From Pisolithus tinctorius (taxonomy: Eukaryota > Basidiomycota > Agaricomycetes > Boletales > Pisolithaceae): DNA of 64,000 nucleotides. The stretch covers positions 124,001 to 188,000 of the forward strand of contig JANFAH010000084.1 in NCBI GenBank assembly GCA_024663395.1. The letters are read 5' to 3'. Each line of letters begins with the position of its first letter. Positions within the stretch are counted from its first letter, which is position 1. A program made the translations under genes and the position numbers. Positions 46,987 to 59,339 of this stretch are shown piece by piece. Below the pieces are notes generated by a model. It was not told the DNA's origin and did not search any database. It saw nothing but the letters and a program-made list of their open reading frames with translations.

Positions 46987-49031
46987 ATGAACTGGCTTGC
47001 CTCCCTCTTCTCCGGTGGCAACAAGCAATCTTCGAGAAGAGGACAGGCAATGTCCACAACTCAAGAAGCCTTCTCCCTCCCAACGTCTACCCCCCACCTC
47101 AACCCTCTCACCGACCCTTACCCTTACAACTCGGACGGTCTTCGTACGGCAAGCCCTCTCAGTCCTTCGTACACTTACCCACCCCAGTCACCCACCGGTT
47201 CGTACTCTTATGTGCCGACGTCGTGAGTCTATTCTATTAGCTTTCCTCGTGACCCCCCGTTTATAATGCACCGCGTTCCTTAGTTCCGGTTCACGGTCAC
47301 GACCAGCTTCCTTACTTCCCCTTCACCACGCACCCTACACGGATGCTCTAACACCTCCCCCTCCCTACCCACCTCTAGGCCATACTTGGAATCGGTTAAA
47401 GCTCTGGCTCGCTCGCGAGTACCCAGAGTTAGGTGACACCCTCAACTATGGTATTCTTCCTCAGGATCTGGCACAAATCGAGATGCAATTTGGCTTTGCT
47501 CTTCCAGCTCCAGTCCGGGAATCTTACCTAGCTGTTGATGGTCAGGAAGCAGAGTCATCTGCAGGGTGCTCTGACGGTCTTCTATTTGGGTTGACTCTTT
47601 TGCCTCTGGAAGATGTCTTTGAGGAGTGGCGATTCTGGAGAGAAGTGGACGAGGATCCTACAACCGGTGCGAATACCCGTCTTCGTGACCTCATGAAGTC
47701 GATACCCGATGGTTGGGTGCGCAAGGAGTACTCTCAAAGGGGCTGGATACCCCTCATTGCCGACAAAGCCGGAAACTACATTGGCGTGGATCTCAACCCT
47801 GGCGAAGGTGGAAGTATCGGTCAGGTAATTGTCTTCGGCAGAGATTTCGACACAAAGGTGGTACTTTGGCGCGGTGACGGTCCTGGAGGATGGGCGACAT
47901 GGTTGGCGAGTTTTATGGACGAGTTGGAGAGCGGTGAAGGTTTCGAACTTGGTCACGGAAATAGTGAGAGCGAGGGAAGTGAAGATGATATCGGCTACGA
48001 GAACTACTTCCATGATGGGACCGGGGGAGGCCAGGGTGACAGTGGTGGCGAAGCAGGTGTCGGTGGTTGGCGTTTGACTGGTGAATACAGAGGGTGGAGT
48101 CCCATCGAAGCCTGGGCTGATAAAAGCGTCAAGAAGTGGCGAGAGGCAGGACTACTGATCAAGGATCCGTCGTCAACCACCAAGGGCAAGGTAGCCTGAC
48201 TTTTCCTTGACCTGACTTTTGCCTGACCTATCTATGAACTAGGTGCCCGAAAATCATGGTCTGCGTGTCCTCGACCTTTCTGAGTCATGTGCTGTCGTGC
48301 CCATACCAGTCCTGGGAGACAAGCCAGACGAGGAACCTGCCGCCCTCCCCGAAGTAACCAAAGGGGCAGCCAAGCCACCGCTTCCCACCATTTCGATCAC
48401 GAAACCTCCACCGCCGTTACCCATCAGTGTCCCGACAGTTAGCGATGTCGTTCCATTACCTTCTCCACCAGATTCACAACGCTCTTCTACTGACGATCTA
48501 GAGGCTGGACGTGCTCTTGGTTACCGAGAGTCGCTGGATGATAGCGCACATCCTCGACAGATGTTGCATCCTCTAATTACTGAGGTGACCGGGCCTCCAA
48601 AAGTGAGCTCGACTGCACCCGCTGTTATCGACGACCTTCTTGCAGACTCGACCCCGCTGGAAGCTGTCCCCTCTATAAGTCCGGCGAAGGAGCCCGAAAC
48701 TGGTCCCCCCGATGTTCCCGATTTAGAAGCAAATTTGCCAACCCAACCAGAAGTCGAGGAACCGGCAGGTGCGACAATCCGATTGGTTAGCGAAGGACAT
48801 CTTCCTGCGGTGGATTCCCTTCCCCTTGCCAATGAAGACAAAGAACCCATGGATTCTTCAGAATCACAATCACAGCAAAATGTGACTCACCAAAAGAACG
48901 GTTCAAGCTCGTCATCGGATCGCAAAAGATCTAGCATTCCAGATCTGCAACACGAGAGGGACTCGTCAGGCGCTCATAGCACAAAGAGTGATGTCACTCC
49001 CAAGCCTTCCGACGGCACATTCACGCTTTAA
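46987..49031 (+). CDS. KNR4: KNR4/SMI1 cell-wall assembly regulator (SUKH domain)
   Basis: Regulator linking cell-wall integrity signalling to glucan synthesis. Exons 46987-47222, 47284-48190 and 48243-49031, in phase, 643 residues. The start MNWLASLFSGG is followed by an S/P/Y-rich segment. The SUKH domain follows: LWLAREYPELGDTLNYGI, FGFALPAPVRESYLAVDGQE, LLPLEDVFEEWRFWRE, GWIPLIADKAGNYIGVDL and VIVFGRDFDTK. The C-terminal 260 residues are disordered, acidic and P/S-rich, as in other fungi. The 52-bp last intron holds three TGACCT/TGACTT-like words. Confidence 0.9.
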
Positions 49032-49561
49032 TATTTTTCAACCTCGAACTGGCACACGCGAGCTTCGTGTTCTGGGCTTTGCACTACTTTCTACTTCATT
49101 GTGACTTGGCCCTGATGATAGTCTTTCATTGGTTTTCTCATCTGTTACACTGTTTGACTTGGCATTGTCGACATGACCACCTACCGACCATTGCATTTTT
49201 CTCTCTCCTTTTTCATCGTGGCCCTATACCCACTCGCGTGACTACAGAACAATACGACGTGCTACGCGTTGTTTATAATATATGCATTAGGTTTCCATTG
49301 AACGGTTCTTGCACATCAAGGTTGCGTAGATTTCAATATTTTCTGAATCCTAATGCCTTTTTTTATGTAAGAGGGCGAATGGCAAGTTTGTTTTAAAACT
49401 GGCCAAGATCCACGCCAACTGAAATGGAGCAGATAATTTCTATACGGTGTAACAACAGACTACGGGCTCACGTGACCTGCACAGTTGCTTTTGTATTTCG
49501 CGACGCGGGCGTGTTTCCTGCAAGTTTTCGTGGGTGCAGCCATCGTATTAGAGCAGCAGTG
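49032..49561. other. Intergenic between KNR4 and the aldehyde dehydrogenase gene
   Basis: 530 bp, AT-rich and T-rich at the left, consistent with the KNR4 3' end and the promoter of the next gene. No coding segment recognised. Confidence 0.4.
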
Positions 49562-52025
49562 ATGCGCTCTTTCATCTACGTGATATTCCATCCCCTACAG
49601 ACTCTTAATTTATGGCTCGAAAACGACCCCAAAGCCAGCGTATACGAAGTCCTCTATCTTCTCACCGTTTTCTCGGCCTTTGGCATCTGGTTAGTCTTCG
49701 ACAGATACCAGAAAGCGCACAACAGTGCCGTGCCATTCAGGCACAATGCACCCGAGGTAGCTTTGACCAGTCGCTTTTCCTACTCATGCTCCTGACATAC
49801 CTCTCCAGGCAGCCGACCCGGAATGGGAGTCGCTACGGATTCATAACGCCAATCTCAGGTCACACCTCACCGAACCGGAGTTGTTGCCTCATCACTTCAT
49901 GGGAGAGAGGGATTATATCACGTGTTACGATCCCGCAAACTCGTTACACATCAGAACCGTCATCGCAGATACCGACCGCGAAATCCATGCAAAGATCAAC
50001 AGAGCCCGTGATGCGCAGGTTTCCTGGGCACAAACGACGTTTGCACAGCGACGCCGTGTCATGCGTAGTCTTCTCAAATGGCTTGTTGAAAATCAGGAGG
50101 TGTGCGCACGGGTCGCGTGCCGTGATACCGGAAAGACGCGTAAGTAACTTTTAATCGTGTGCTGCAGGGTTAATGCGGTCCTCACTGGTCGTTGTCGTAT
50201 AGTTCTTGATGCCGCCCTTGGAGAGATTCTGACCACTTGTTCAAAACTGGAATGGTTGATCAATCATGGAGAACGTGCTCTACGACCCGAGACGAGATAT
50301 TCCAACCTGCTTATGAGCTATAAGAAATCCCAAGTCATATATGAGCCCAAGGGCGTGGTCGCTGCTGTTGTATCCTGGAACTATCGTAAGACACACATCT
50401 CTTGCTATGTGATTGACTTCTTCCGACATCTACTCAGCTCTGCATAATGCATGGTCACCGATCCTCGCTGCAATCTTTGCTGGCAACGCAATCGTTCTCA
50501 AGTGTTCCGAGCACGTAGTTTGGTCTACTGACTGGTTTGTTGGTGCCATACACAAGGCTCTCGAAGTTTGCGGTCATGACGCGGATATTGTTCAGGTGGG
50601 TAATTTCACTTCATTATTACACAACTCTGATCTCTTTGCCAGACCGTCAGCTGCTGGCCAGATCAAGCAGAAATTCTGACCAGGTCTCCCATGATAAAGC
50701 ATATAACCTTCATAGGCTCTGAAGAGGTTGGTCGCAAGGTAAGCACGGGTTCGGGGAAAAGAACACCTTTTCTTAGATGCTGTAGGTGGCTGTGGCTGCG
50801 ACGGAACACCTTACTCCTGTCACCCTTGAGTTGGGTGGCAAGGACCCTGCCATTATCCTTCCCGATACCGATCTCCAGAGATGGGCAAGTGTCTGGATGC
50901 GTGGAATTTTGTTAGTACTGTTATTACCCGAGACATATCGCTGGTGACTGACGTCTGGTAGCCAAAATGCCGGGCAAAATTGCATAGGTTTCGAGCGTCT
51001 GATTGTTCATTCCGATCAATATGATGAGCTCTTTGAAATCTTAACCGAGAGGGCTAAGAAAATGCGCCTCGGATCTGTATTGGCTCCTTCGAGGGAAGGT
51101 TACATCAACACCGTGGATTGTGGCTGTATGATCACAAATGATCGTTTCGACCTGCTGGAGCAGCTTATTTTCGAGGCCCATGAGGCTGGGGCTCATATGG
51201 ATGTCGGTGGCAAGCAGTACCAACATCCTTCATCCCATGGCAATACGTATTTCTCTTGTACGGTTCTGGGCGATGTGGACCCCAAATCGCGTATAGCTCA
51301 AATGGAATGTGGGTCAGGTTCATTTCCGTTGTGTCTGTGTACTCTAGCTGTGTACAGTGTTTGCGCCCGTTGCCCTGCTCATCCGGTACGACGACATCGA
51401 AGAAGCTATCAACATTGCAAACGGAACCCGCTATGGTCTCGGTGCCAGCGTGTTTGGACCTCACCAAGACTTATGCTTGGAGGTTGCACGAGAGTTGGAA
51501 TGTGGCATGGTCTGTATCAATGATTTTGCCATATTTTATGTGAGTACTGTACATTAAGCTTCCTTGAAAACCCGTCGCTGATAGTGTCGCAGCTCAAGTA
51601 AGTTGGGGTGCTGTTCTCTACACCATCAGCTAAGCTTCTGTTTTATAGCCAAGATCTTCCGTTCGGTGGGACGAAAGCTAGTGGTTATGGTCGGTTCGGT
51701 AGGTTTCTCCTCGTATATCGATCTCGCCTCTTATCTCATGCCTATGGTGTAGGTGGACCTGAAGGGCTGCGTTCCCTAACGAATCCAAAAGCCATCGTAA
51801 GCGACTGCTGGCCTTCTATAATGCAGACGGCCATTCCGAAGGTCCTTGATTACCCTGTGCGGTCGCTAGTGCGAAGCTGGTAAGGATCGAGTGGTCTCAA
51901 CATGAGATCGAAACGCTGAACGCTCTTGCAGGGACTTCATCAGCGGCCTTATTATTCTTTTATATGCCGATACCTATCGCGCCCGATTCAACGGCTTGGT
52001 GCAGTTGACGAAGGCACGGAAATGA
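49562..52025 (+). CDS. Membrane-anchored aldehyde dehydrogenase, MSC7-like
   Basis: NAD(P)-dependent aldehyde dehydrogenase related to yeast Msc7, whose substrate is not known. The ATG at 49562 starts [19 protein letters not shown] transmembrane helix follows ([19 protein letters not shown]), and a second hydrophobic segment near the end ([14 protein letters not shown]) suggests anchoring at both ends, probably in the ER. Catalytic motifs are intact: the cofactor loop [10 protein letters not shown], the general base in TLELGGKDP, the nucleophile cysteine in [14 protein letters not shown], and EMFAPVALL. Multiple short introns, for example after CRDTGKT near 50138 and after QTVSCW near 50650. 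The junction near 51540-51660 is less certain. Confidence 0.85.
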
Positions 52026-52275
52026 TACCAGACGGACGTTGCTTTCTGGTGGATTGCAGGATTGCTACCGAGATGACGCACTTTTCATTTACTTATCGTA
52101 TTTTTCGCTATCTTAGCTACGGATGTATTTGTTTCCGTTCCGCTTCTACTGCTGTGTGACAAGCGTGTAGGCCGCGTCAATTGTGCACTTGAAGGACTTC
52201 CAGTCTCACAGCTTCATCCGACTCAGTTCCCAAGTGTACGTATATTAAGATTATGCTCTGAAGCTTCTTTCTGTC

Positions 52276-55200
52276 ATGGTCGTGAGCCCCTTCTCGCCTG
52301 GCGTCGTCGTTCTTCTCCAACGAGCTCGCACACACGCAGACACATTCCTGCGGTCTTTTGGAATGTGCGTCGCCGTGTTCTCGTCTCGATTTCTTCTGAC
52401 AGAACCGTTCGCGCTGACTGCAGACATTGCGCAACGCACCAGATACGCCTAATTCTCATTTCCGCCGTCGTTATCACGTCCTTGTCCTATCCAGCACTTG
52501 CCACTTACTGGTCGGCTCCTTCTTATGCCCGTCTTGTATCAACATCGAACGTGCTCGACTCGTTTCTCGAGGAACATGTGGCCTCCGGTAGTCGTGCACA
52601 GCGCGACCTCCAGCACTTCTGGCAGGGCCACCATAACCTCCAACTCCGCGAGGACGCGGTTGCGCGGGCACGCTGCGGGTTCGACCGTACTCTTCGTGTA
52701 GAACGAATCCTCGTCCGCAGCAACACAGCTGAAGAGGCCGGCGCACTGACCTCTCAGACGCTATCCTCCACCCTAGAGTTCGAGCGCCGCATATTGGAAC
52801 GCGTCAATGCTCAAGGAAACCCGTGTCTTAGAGCTAACCCGACAGACTGTTTCGTACTCAGTCCCCTGGTCTTCTGGGACCACGACGAAGAACGCCTTCA
52901 CGCCGACTTCAACATTTCTAACACCCTCAAGCACTACAATGATGTCACGATTGCAGGAATCCCTCTCACACCCGAAATGGTCCTTGCAGGACGCAATTAC
53001 GATTGGACCGGAAACATCAATGCTGCACTTTTCCTTGTCTTGACATTTGTGTTTCCCGAATCCGACTGCTCAACCAATGCTGGTCACAGTACCTGGCTCC
53101 AAATCTTGGCTAACTCTACCCACGAACGCGTAGATGTTTTCGCTGAAGCTGTTGAACCGAGGCTAATAGCTCTCGAGGTGGGTGGCTTTACGTTCAAAGA
53201 CGCAGGGTGTGCACTTATGCGTTTGTCAGCATGATCACAGTCTAGCACGGAGCAAGAGTCTTTATTCGATATCCTCATTTCTTTACCTCGCCTATGGAAT
53301 ATTCTTTGTCTACGTCAGCTGGTCAATGAAACGTATGAAAGGCGTGCATACGAGAATTGGGCTCACGTTCACCGCCCTGTTTGAAATTGCTGCCAGTACA
53401 ATCACGAGTCTCAGTGTATGTGCTCTGATGCGCTTCAAGGTTAATATGGTGCCATGGTAAATTTTTCCTTTGCACACTATGTCACCATTTCTCACATTGA
53501 GCAGGAGCTTGTTGCCTGTCGTCATTATCTTTGTTGGAGCAGAAAATATGTTTAATCTCGTAAGTCAATGTGGTCCCTCCTTAGTCCTTTTGACAATAGG
53601 GCGTGTTCCAGGTGGATGCAGTGACCAAGACTTCTGTCACACTGTCCGTCAAGGAACGAGTTGCAGAGGGATTGAGCCGAGCCGGTACCTCCAACACGTT
53701 GAAAGTTGTCTCCTACAACGCCGTTCTCGGTGTCATTGCATATTTCTCCGCGGGTGCAATACGCCAATTTTGTACTTTCGCGGTGGTGGTGCTAGTGGCC
53801 CATTGGTTTCTTGCACATACCTTCTTCCTGGCAGTCTTATCGATCGATATTCAGAGACTGGAGGTAAGTGATCTTTGCAGCATGCTTTCGGTCTGAACTC
53901 AATATTTTCTATCTAGCTGGATGAATTGCTACGTCAAAACCCCAGCTTGACTCCTGCTGTTGCTACCTTTCAACGCGATTCCACCCCTCCAACCTCTACA
54001 CCATGGTGGCAACGAATCACTTATCTTACGAAAGAGCTCCTCAAGAGTCGTGCTACTAAAAATATTAGCTTGTTGCTCGTACGTTGTCATTGTTTTTCAG
54101 TTGCTCAGAAAGCAGAAATCTCAGAAGCTTCCAGCTTTTGGCAATAACAGCCACTCTCTATTTCATGACGAGACCGAGTATTCGTGATCAGCCTGAGATC
54201 GGGATCGTGTTTCCTCCTGCCTTTCCTCGTTTCTCGGTACAGCCCGACCGTCACAAGATCGAGGATCCTGCATGGCGAATATGGAAAGTGCTCAATCCAG
54301 AAGAAGATCCTCTAGTTCACCTGCGGATAGAAGTTCCTACCATTGTTGCATTCAGGCCCGACGTCGACGTCGGTCAAGTTCCCCGATATCACCTTGGCCC
54401 GTCCTCACCGTGGCTGGGCTTCATTGTTTGGCTTTTGAAGATTCTAGTCCTTCCCATGGTGGCCACTCTCATCCCCCTATACGGACTCCTGCTCTACCTA
54501 CTCAAGGACGCTGAGTTATTGGAAGCTCAGCGCAATCGTGCTGGTGAGGATGCTACGGTAGCTTGCGCCGCAAGCACCCTATTCGATCGCGTTTCCTTTT
54601 CGACCCTGCCTCGCAGTTTTGCTACCGATATAGAGTTACTGGTGACAAGCGGAAACGGCCGTGTTCACGCTGCTGTTGGCCTGCAGAACGAGCTTAGCAT
54701 CTGGAGACTCGACGAAAAAGACCCAATTTGCATCGATACTGATTCCATCCTTATGCGGATACCTACTACTCCATCGGCTCAACCATCCGTCTCTGCTCTT
54801 GCCATAGATGGTGAAGGAGATTTGATCGCCTTCGGGACGTCGACTGGGGTAATCTATGTGGGCCCCTTCAATGGAGCAGAGACGAAATTCCATCAACCAT
54901 TGGTTCTAAACGACAATCACTCGGAAGTCATGGAGCTCCATTTCGTCTCTCAGAGTTCAGTGCCCCCGCAGAAATCGGCACCAAACTCCCGACCAACTAC
55001 CCCCGCGTCGTCGGGAGCTCTAATTGCGTTGTATGAGTCAGGGACCGTTGCGTCGTGGAAATTTGATTCTCTTCCTGCTCATTCTTTCGTTAAACCGAAA
55101 AATTCTTCAAGTCCCATCGTACGAAGCCATTTCCTGCGCGTACGTTCGAGCGACCGCTTTTTAACGGCGTTTTCTTTTGAAGACGGATCTCTAGAAGTCA

Positions 55201-56297
55201 CCGAAGTCGGCGTTGTTAAAGAGACGGCGCCTGTTTCCAGTTGTCTGCGTGCTGGGAATCCCTTCGACAGAGTAGTGAAGGTCGACGCTTGCTGTATTCA
55301 GAGTAACGACACGGAACACGTCATCATGTGCATAGCATCGGAGGCAGGAGTCGTATCTCTGTGGGATGCACATTCTGCCGAATGCCTGCTCATCATGGGC
55401 GAACCACGCGGTAATGTTGACAAATTGCGCGTTTCTGCCATCCGTTCGGAGACTTGTCACTTTTGTGGTGAACTTCCTCTCGATAGTTTCCTCGTCGCTC
55501 TTTCGGTTGGCCATACCGTCGTTGCTTATAGAGTATACATGACTTCCCAAACAAGGCGTTGTTCATGTCCAAGTAACGTTCCTAGACAGGGGTCCGTTCT
55601 GTCCCCAGGAATGGGTCTGCGCTCGCGAAGCAGTAGTATGGTTTCGGTGACCGGGTCTCCCACCTCGGCAAGGAGGCTTTCTACTGTTAGCAATTCCTCA
55701 ACATCTGATACAAGCTTTCCTGTTTCCGGGCATGGGGTGCTCTCTCGCAGAGCCTCGGAAAAGGAATCCCTCCGCCGTCCTCTCGAAATCTTGTCTTTAC
55801 CCTCATCCATTGACGAGCAAGATGGGCATCCCCACCCTGTTGGTCCTGCAGATTCGACATTACTTCTCCCTGTCACGCCGTCTCGAGCGACGTTTATCCG
55901 AGTTGGGGAAGCATCTTGTGAGCGAGGTGGGTGGGACATTGTCGATGGAAAAGTGGTAGGGATAAGGCGAATATCTCGCCCTCAGGGCAAGTCAAAAGAG
56001 GGTCTTTCCGGTAGCCCTTCTGCCACTCAATTGTGGGGTTTGACAGAAGGTGTCCTTGACCGGTGGGAGTGTTGGTCGTACGAACCTAGAGGCAGTTCAT
56101 TGCAGGCATCCATGCTGAGTCGTCTGTGCGGCGGCCCTCGCCATTTTTCCTTGATTGCAAAACAGTCACACAACACACTGGGAGCCAGGGTTGACTATCC
56201 ACGGCTACCGTTCACCCGGGTCACGGGGTTCCGGATAGTTGGATCCACTGGGATGGCAGGTTTTGGGAATACGGTCGGGATCTTTCATTTTTCTTAG
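52276..56297 (+). CDS. SCP1: SCAP, SREBP cleavage-activating protein
   Basis: Sterol sensor that escorts SREBP from ER to Golgi for cleavage. Exon 1 (52276-52364) starts MVVSPFSPGVVVLLQRARTH. The 59-bp intron to 52424 restores FGIHCATHQIRLILISAVV, the first transmembrane helix; without splicing this frame ends early. A large lumenal loop follows. The sterol-sensing domain then reads SKSLYSISSFLYLAYGIFF, VHTRIGLTFTALFEIAAST, LLPVVIIFVGAENMFNLV and FCTFAVVVLVAHWFLAHTFF. A further transmembrane segment (FIVWLLKILVLPMVATLIP) precedes a cytoplasmic WD40 propeller (IDGEGDLIAFGTSTGVIYVG; VVSLWDAHSAECLL) to the stop at 56297. The gene symbol follows the fission yeast name. Confidence 0.9.
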
Positions 56298-56431
56298 TTT
56301 ACATATTTTACGGACTCCTTGTATCTGTTGCTGTCATCGCATTTTTATGTTTTGTACTTTACGACTAGTCGCGCATAAAATCTTGATGCAACCGTTATCA
56401 TGATTCGGAGCGCACATATCAACAAAGTCTC

Positions 56432-58262
56432 TCATCGAACCATTGCTAATATTCTCTGGTAATCATCACGGACACTTTGGAAAGTTTCCTCGAGTTTCTC
56501 TAGCCGTTCTTCCTTCTCCAGTTGCGCCAAAACCTCCTATCCAAATGAAGTGAAATTAGTGTATGCACGAGAATCTTAGCCGCCACCCACGAAGTTGAAT
56601 CGGTATAGTCGCTCTTTTACTTGCAGTCGGAATGCCCTCTCGGCCCGCACGTCTGCAGAGTCAAGGTGCAATAGGATCAGCATTTCCACCAGCCTATGGA
56701 ATTGTCGCTGCCACGATGAGTTAGCACGCAATAGATGGCCTCAGTCAAAGTGTTCCCACACTGGCAATCTTAAGGTCTTTACGCCAATTCTCCGCCCACG
56801 CCCTGTCCACGGGTGGACCCATTTTCCCTTTACCCTTGCTTCCAAGTGGGACAACTTGAGTTCGGGCACGCGATTTTCCTTTGATAACTCGACCGCCACC
56901 TTGTGAACCAGTCACGCCAGAATCACCAAATCCTTCTCGTATAAACTGTTCATGAGCGAGGAGCATCCGAAGATCATTTCGATCGCGGAGGTCCTCAAAA
57001 GCTTCTGCGGGGTCCTCCACCGTGAGCTCAGACACGGCGGGACAAGAAAGAACGTAGTTATATATTGCTTTATATAACTCGGCTACAATCTGGCGTCAGA
57101 AGGGCATCGTGGAATTAAATTGAACGCGTACAGCCATGACCTTGTCGTTGGTAAGGAGGAAGGATGACGAATTGGCTGTTCCGGTCGTCAGCTATGGTGG
57201 ATTATATCATCTCTGTACGCGGGACTTACCTGAGACGCAGCCGAACCCTTTCCGGGAAGCAATAAAAGTTGTAGAGTGACGAATAACCGACAAAATGATA
57301 GGTTGGTGTACCATTTGCGCGTTTCCGTTTCTCGTACCTGCAAAACCCTCCTGTCAGCCCTTTGCGGCAAGGACAAGTTTGAGAGAAAACCGACAGTACG
57401 ACGAACTCCCACCCTTCTTCCTCCTCGTTAATATACGAACCTGCCTCAATATATAACAATATAAAAATCTGCATCCGTCTGTGATACTCCCTGAATCCAG
57501 GGTCGTCCAACGTAGCCTGGGATGCACTGTTACGACGCTGCCGTTGCAGAAAGAGATGCAACTGACATGATATACTTCGTACTCTATGGTCTCTTCGCTC
57601 GTGCCATCCGGTAGAGCATGAGTTCTCGGGGAGCGCTTATACGAATGAACGAGCCTTCCTATTGGCTTGAATGAAATCGCATCTTCTTCAATTCGTGAAA
57701 GAAACATCGCCTCGTCAGTGTCGTACCCTGTGTTAGTCTGAGAGTGGGGAAAACCCGGCTCAAGACACGAGACGTACCAGGGGGTATAAATTCGCTGAGA
57801 ATACCTTCTGCGTTGTCCACTGTTGATGACGCATCTAGCTTCTTGGCATAGCTGACAGAGAGGAATTGTGCAAGAGAACCCGAAGCAAAGCGCAGCTGGG
57901 CGAATACGTTCAGAAATGAGCGTCGACGGTGGATACAGTGCGTGGACTGACGTCAATGACGAGGTCTTCATAGCCGTATATCTTTTCCTCTTCGCCATAT
58001 ATCTACGAAGATGACACGGAATCCGTTTCTAAGTCTGCCTGACTGACTGCAATGTTCCTCACCGGATACGTGAACGTCGGGTGAAATTGTTCGAATGATT
58101 CGTCACTCCGCAAGGCCTTTTTATCTTCCTGAGCCCGAACTATGTGCCACCAGCGAAAACGCGCTCGTCAGTCACCGCATTACCTAGCTTAGCGCCCGGG
58201 TACCTACCCAAGGAGAGGGTTAACGCCTCGTTTGAGTCTGTCGTCCAGTCACCACCGGCCAT
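56432..58262 (-). CDS. HAT1: HAT1, type B histone acetyltransferase catalytic subunit
   Basis: Acetylates newly made histone H4 at K5 and K12 before deposition. The start at 58262 reads MAGGDWTTDSNEALTLSL, and the first exons are in phase: 58208-58262, 58063-58139, 57952-58002, 57778-57895, 57567-57727. Landmarks: FHPTFTYPIYGEEEKIYGY, LRFASGSLAQFLSVSY, GYDTDEAMFLSRIEEDAISF, PGFREYHRRMQIFILLYIE, GSYINEEEEGWEFV and TYHFVGYSSLYNFYCFPE. The acetyl-CoA-binding and C-terminal part contains ELTVEDPAEAFEDLRDRND. The final exon ends DDYQRILAMVR. Exons around 57060-57300 and 56540-56740 were read only by similarity. Confidence 0.9.
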
Positions 58263-58382
58263 TGATTGAGTATGTTATGTGGTTTTTCAGGTCTGAGGAG
58301 GTTTCTGTGCCAGCAGTACTATTTGGTGGACAGGATAGACGCGTCGTGTCTCGGTCGACGCGCCTGTCATTGGAGCCACGAT
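58263..58382. promoter_or_regulatory. HAT1-MIS12 bidirectional promoter with MCB-like sites
   Basis: Only 120 bp separate the two start codons. A full MluI box, ACGCGT, lies at 58339-58344 and a second ACGCG core at 58358-58362. An inverted CCAAT (ATTGG) lies near 58370. In yeasts ACGCG is the MBF target of G1/S genes. Both neighbours act in S phase or mitosis, so joint cell-cycle control is a reasonable inference. Confidence 0.55.
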
Positions 58383-59339
58383 ATGAGTGCACAGGGACCA
58401 ACTGTTCCACCCGTCTTACTCCCCGAAATTCTCGAGTTTTCTCCCCAATTACTACTCGACGACATTATCAACTTCGCTAATGAAGCTATTACGAATGCCG
58501 TAGACGGTCTGGAGGAGTTCCTCTTTCGTTGGGCAGCGGACCGCGAAGCGAGGGTCCGTGACGACTGGGACAGCACTCAGGAAGTGGAACAGGGTCTCGT
58601 CGCGTTTCAGACGCTCCTGGAGTACCATACAGACATTGCGTTCGATTTCTTCGAGACGTGGTCTCTCCGCAATATCTTTGCTATCCCAGCAGACCTTCCA
58701 ATTGTCGTGCCCCACCAAGAAGGGCTGGACTTGGACTACCCCGCTGAGCTAGAGACGGAACTCATGGCAGAAGTACAGAGTTTGCGTAAGAAGATAGATG
58801 CTGTGAGTGCAACTTGCAAAGCCGATGTCCACCACAGTGTCAATGACACGTCCCACCAGCAACGGCGGCTGAAGCGCCTTCTGACGCGCTCTGCAAGACT
58901 ATCCGCAGCCAAGGCACGCCAAAGTGAAAAGAAGTTGTCAGATCTGGCGTTTCTGCAGGATCCACTACTGCTTGAACTAGGCCAGATTGCCGACCGTTTT
59001 GAATCCATGTTCACCGCAGCATCATCGCTGCCACCTCTCACTCCCGAATCTACGGCGGCACTGACACAACTGCCTCTTCCTGACCCAGGAAAGAGACCTT
59101 GGGAATTAAGCAGGGCTGGATACATGGACTGGGCAACAAAACAGCTGTTGGCCAAAGTCAAGCAACGGAGCCCAGACGTAGGAAACTCCGTTACCGGGTC
59201 CATAACCGCCCTCATCGATAACATCGGAACGGCCCAACGCCTCGAAGTTATTGCGAAATACGAATCTGTTAGATCGTCTGAGGAAACTCGACAACACCCC
59301 GCCCCTCCAAATGACGTTGAGATGAATGATTTGGATTAG
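58383..59339 (+). CDS. MIS12: MIS12 (MTW1) kinetochore protein
   Basis: Subunit of the MIS12 complex that links centromeric chromatin to the microtubule-binding NDC80 complex. A single exon of 318 residues starting MSAQGPTVPPVLLPEILEF. The Mis12 domain is clear at the N-terminus: SPQLLLDDIINFANEAI, then GLEEFLFRWAADR and QGLVAFQTLLEYHTDIAFDFFETWSLRN. Long helices follow, likely coiled coil (LETELMAEVQSLRKKIDAV, RRLKRLLTRSARLSAAKA). The C-terminus ends acidic (NDVEMNDLD). An in-frame extension upstream to 58266 has no ATG that fits relatives, so 58383 is preferred. Confidence 0.9.
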   Translation: MSAQGPTVPPVLLPEILEFSPQLLLDDIINFANEAITNAVDGLEEFLFRWAADREARVRDDWDSTQEVEQGLVAFQTLLEYHTDIAFDFFETWSLRNIFAIPADLPIVVPHQEGLDLDYPAELETELMAEVQSLRKKIDAVSATCKADVHHSVNDTSHQQRRLKRLLTRSARLSAAKARQSEKKLSDLAFLQDPLLLELGQIADRFESMFTAASSLPPLTPESTAALTQLPLPDPGKRPWELSRAGYMDWATKQLLAKVKQRSPDVGNSVTGSITALIDNIGTAQRLEVIAKYESVRSSEETRQHPAPPNDVEMNDLD

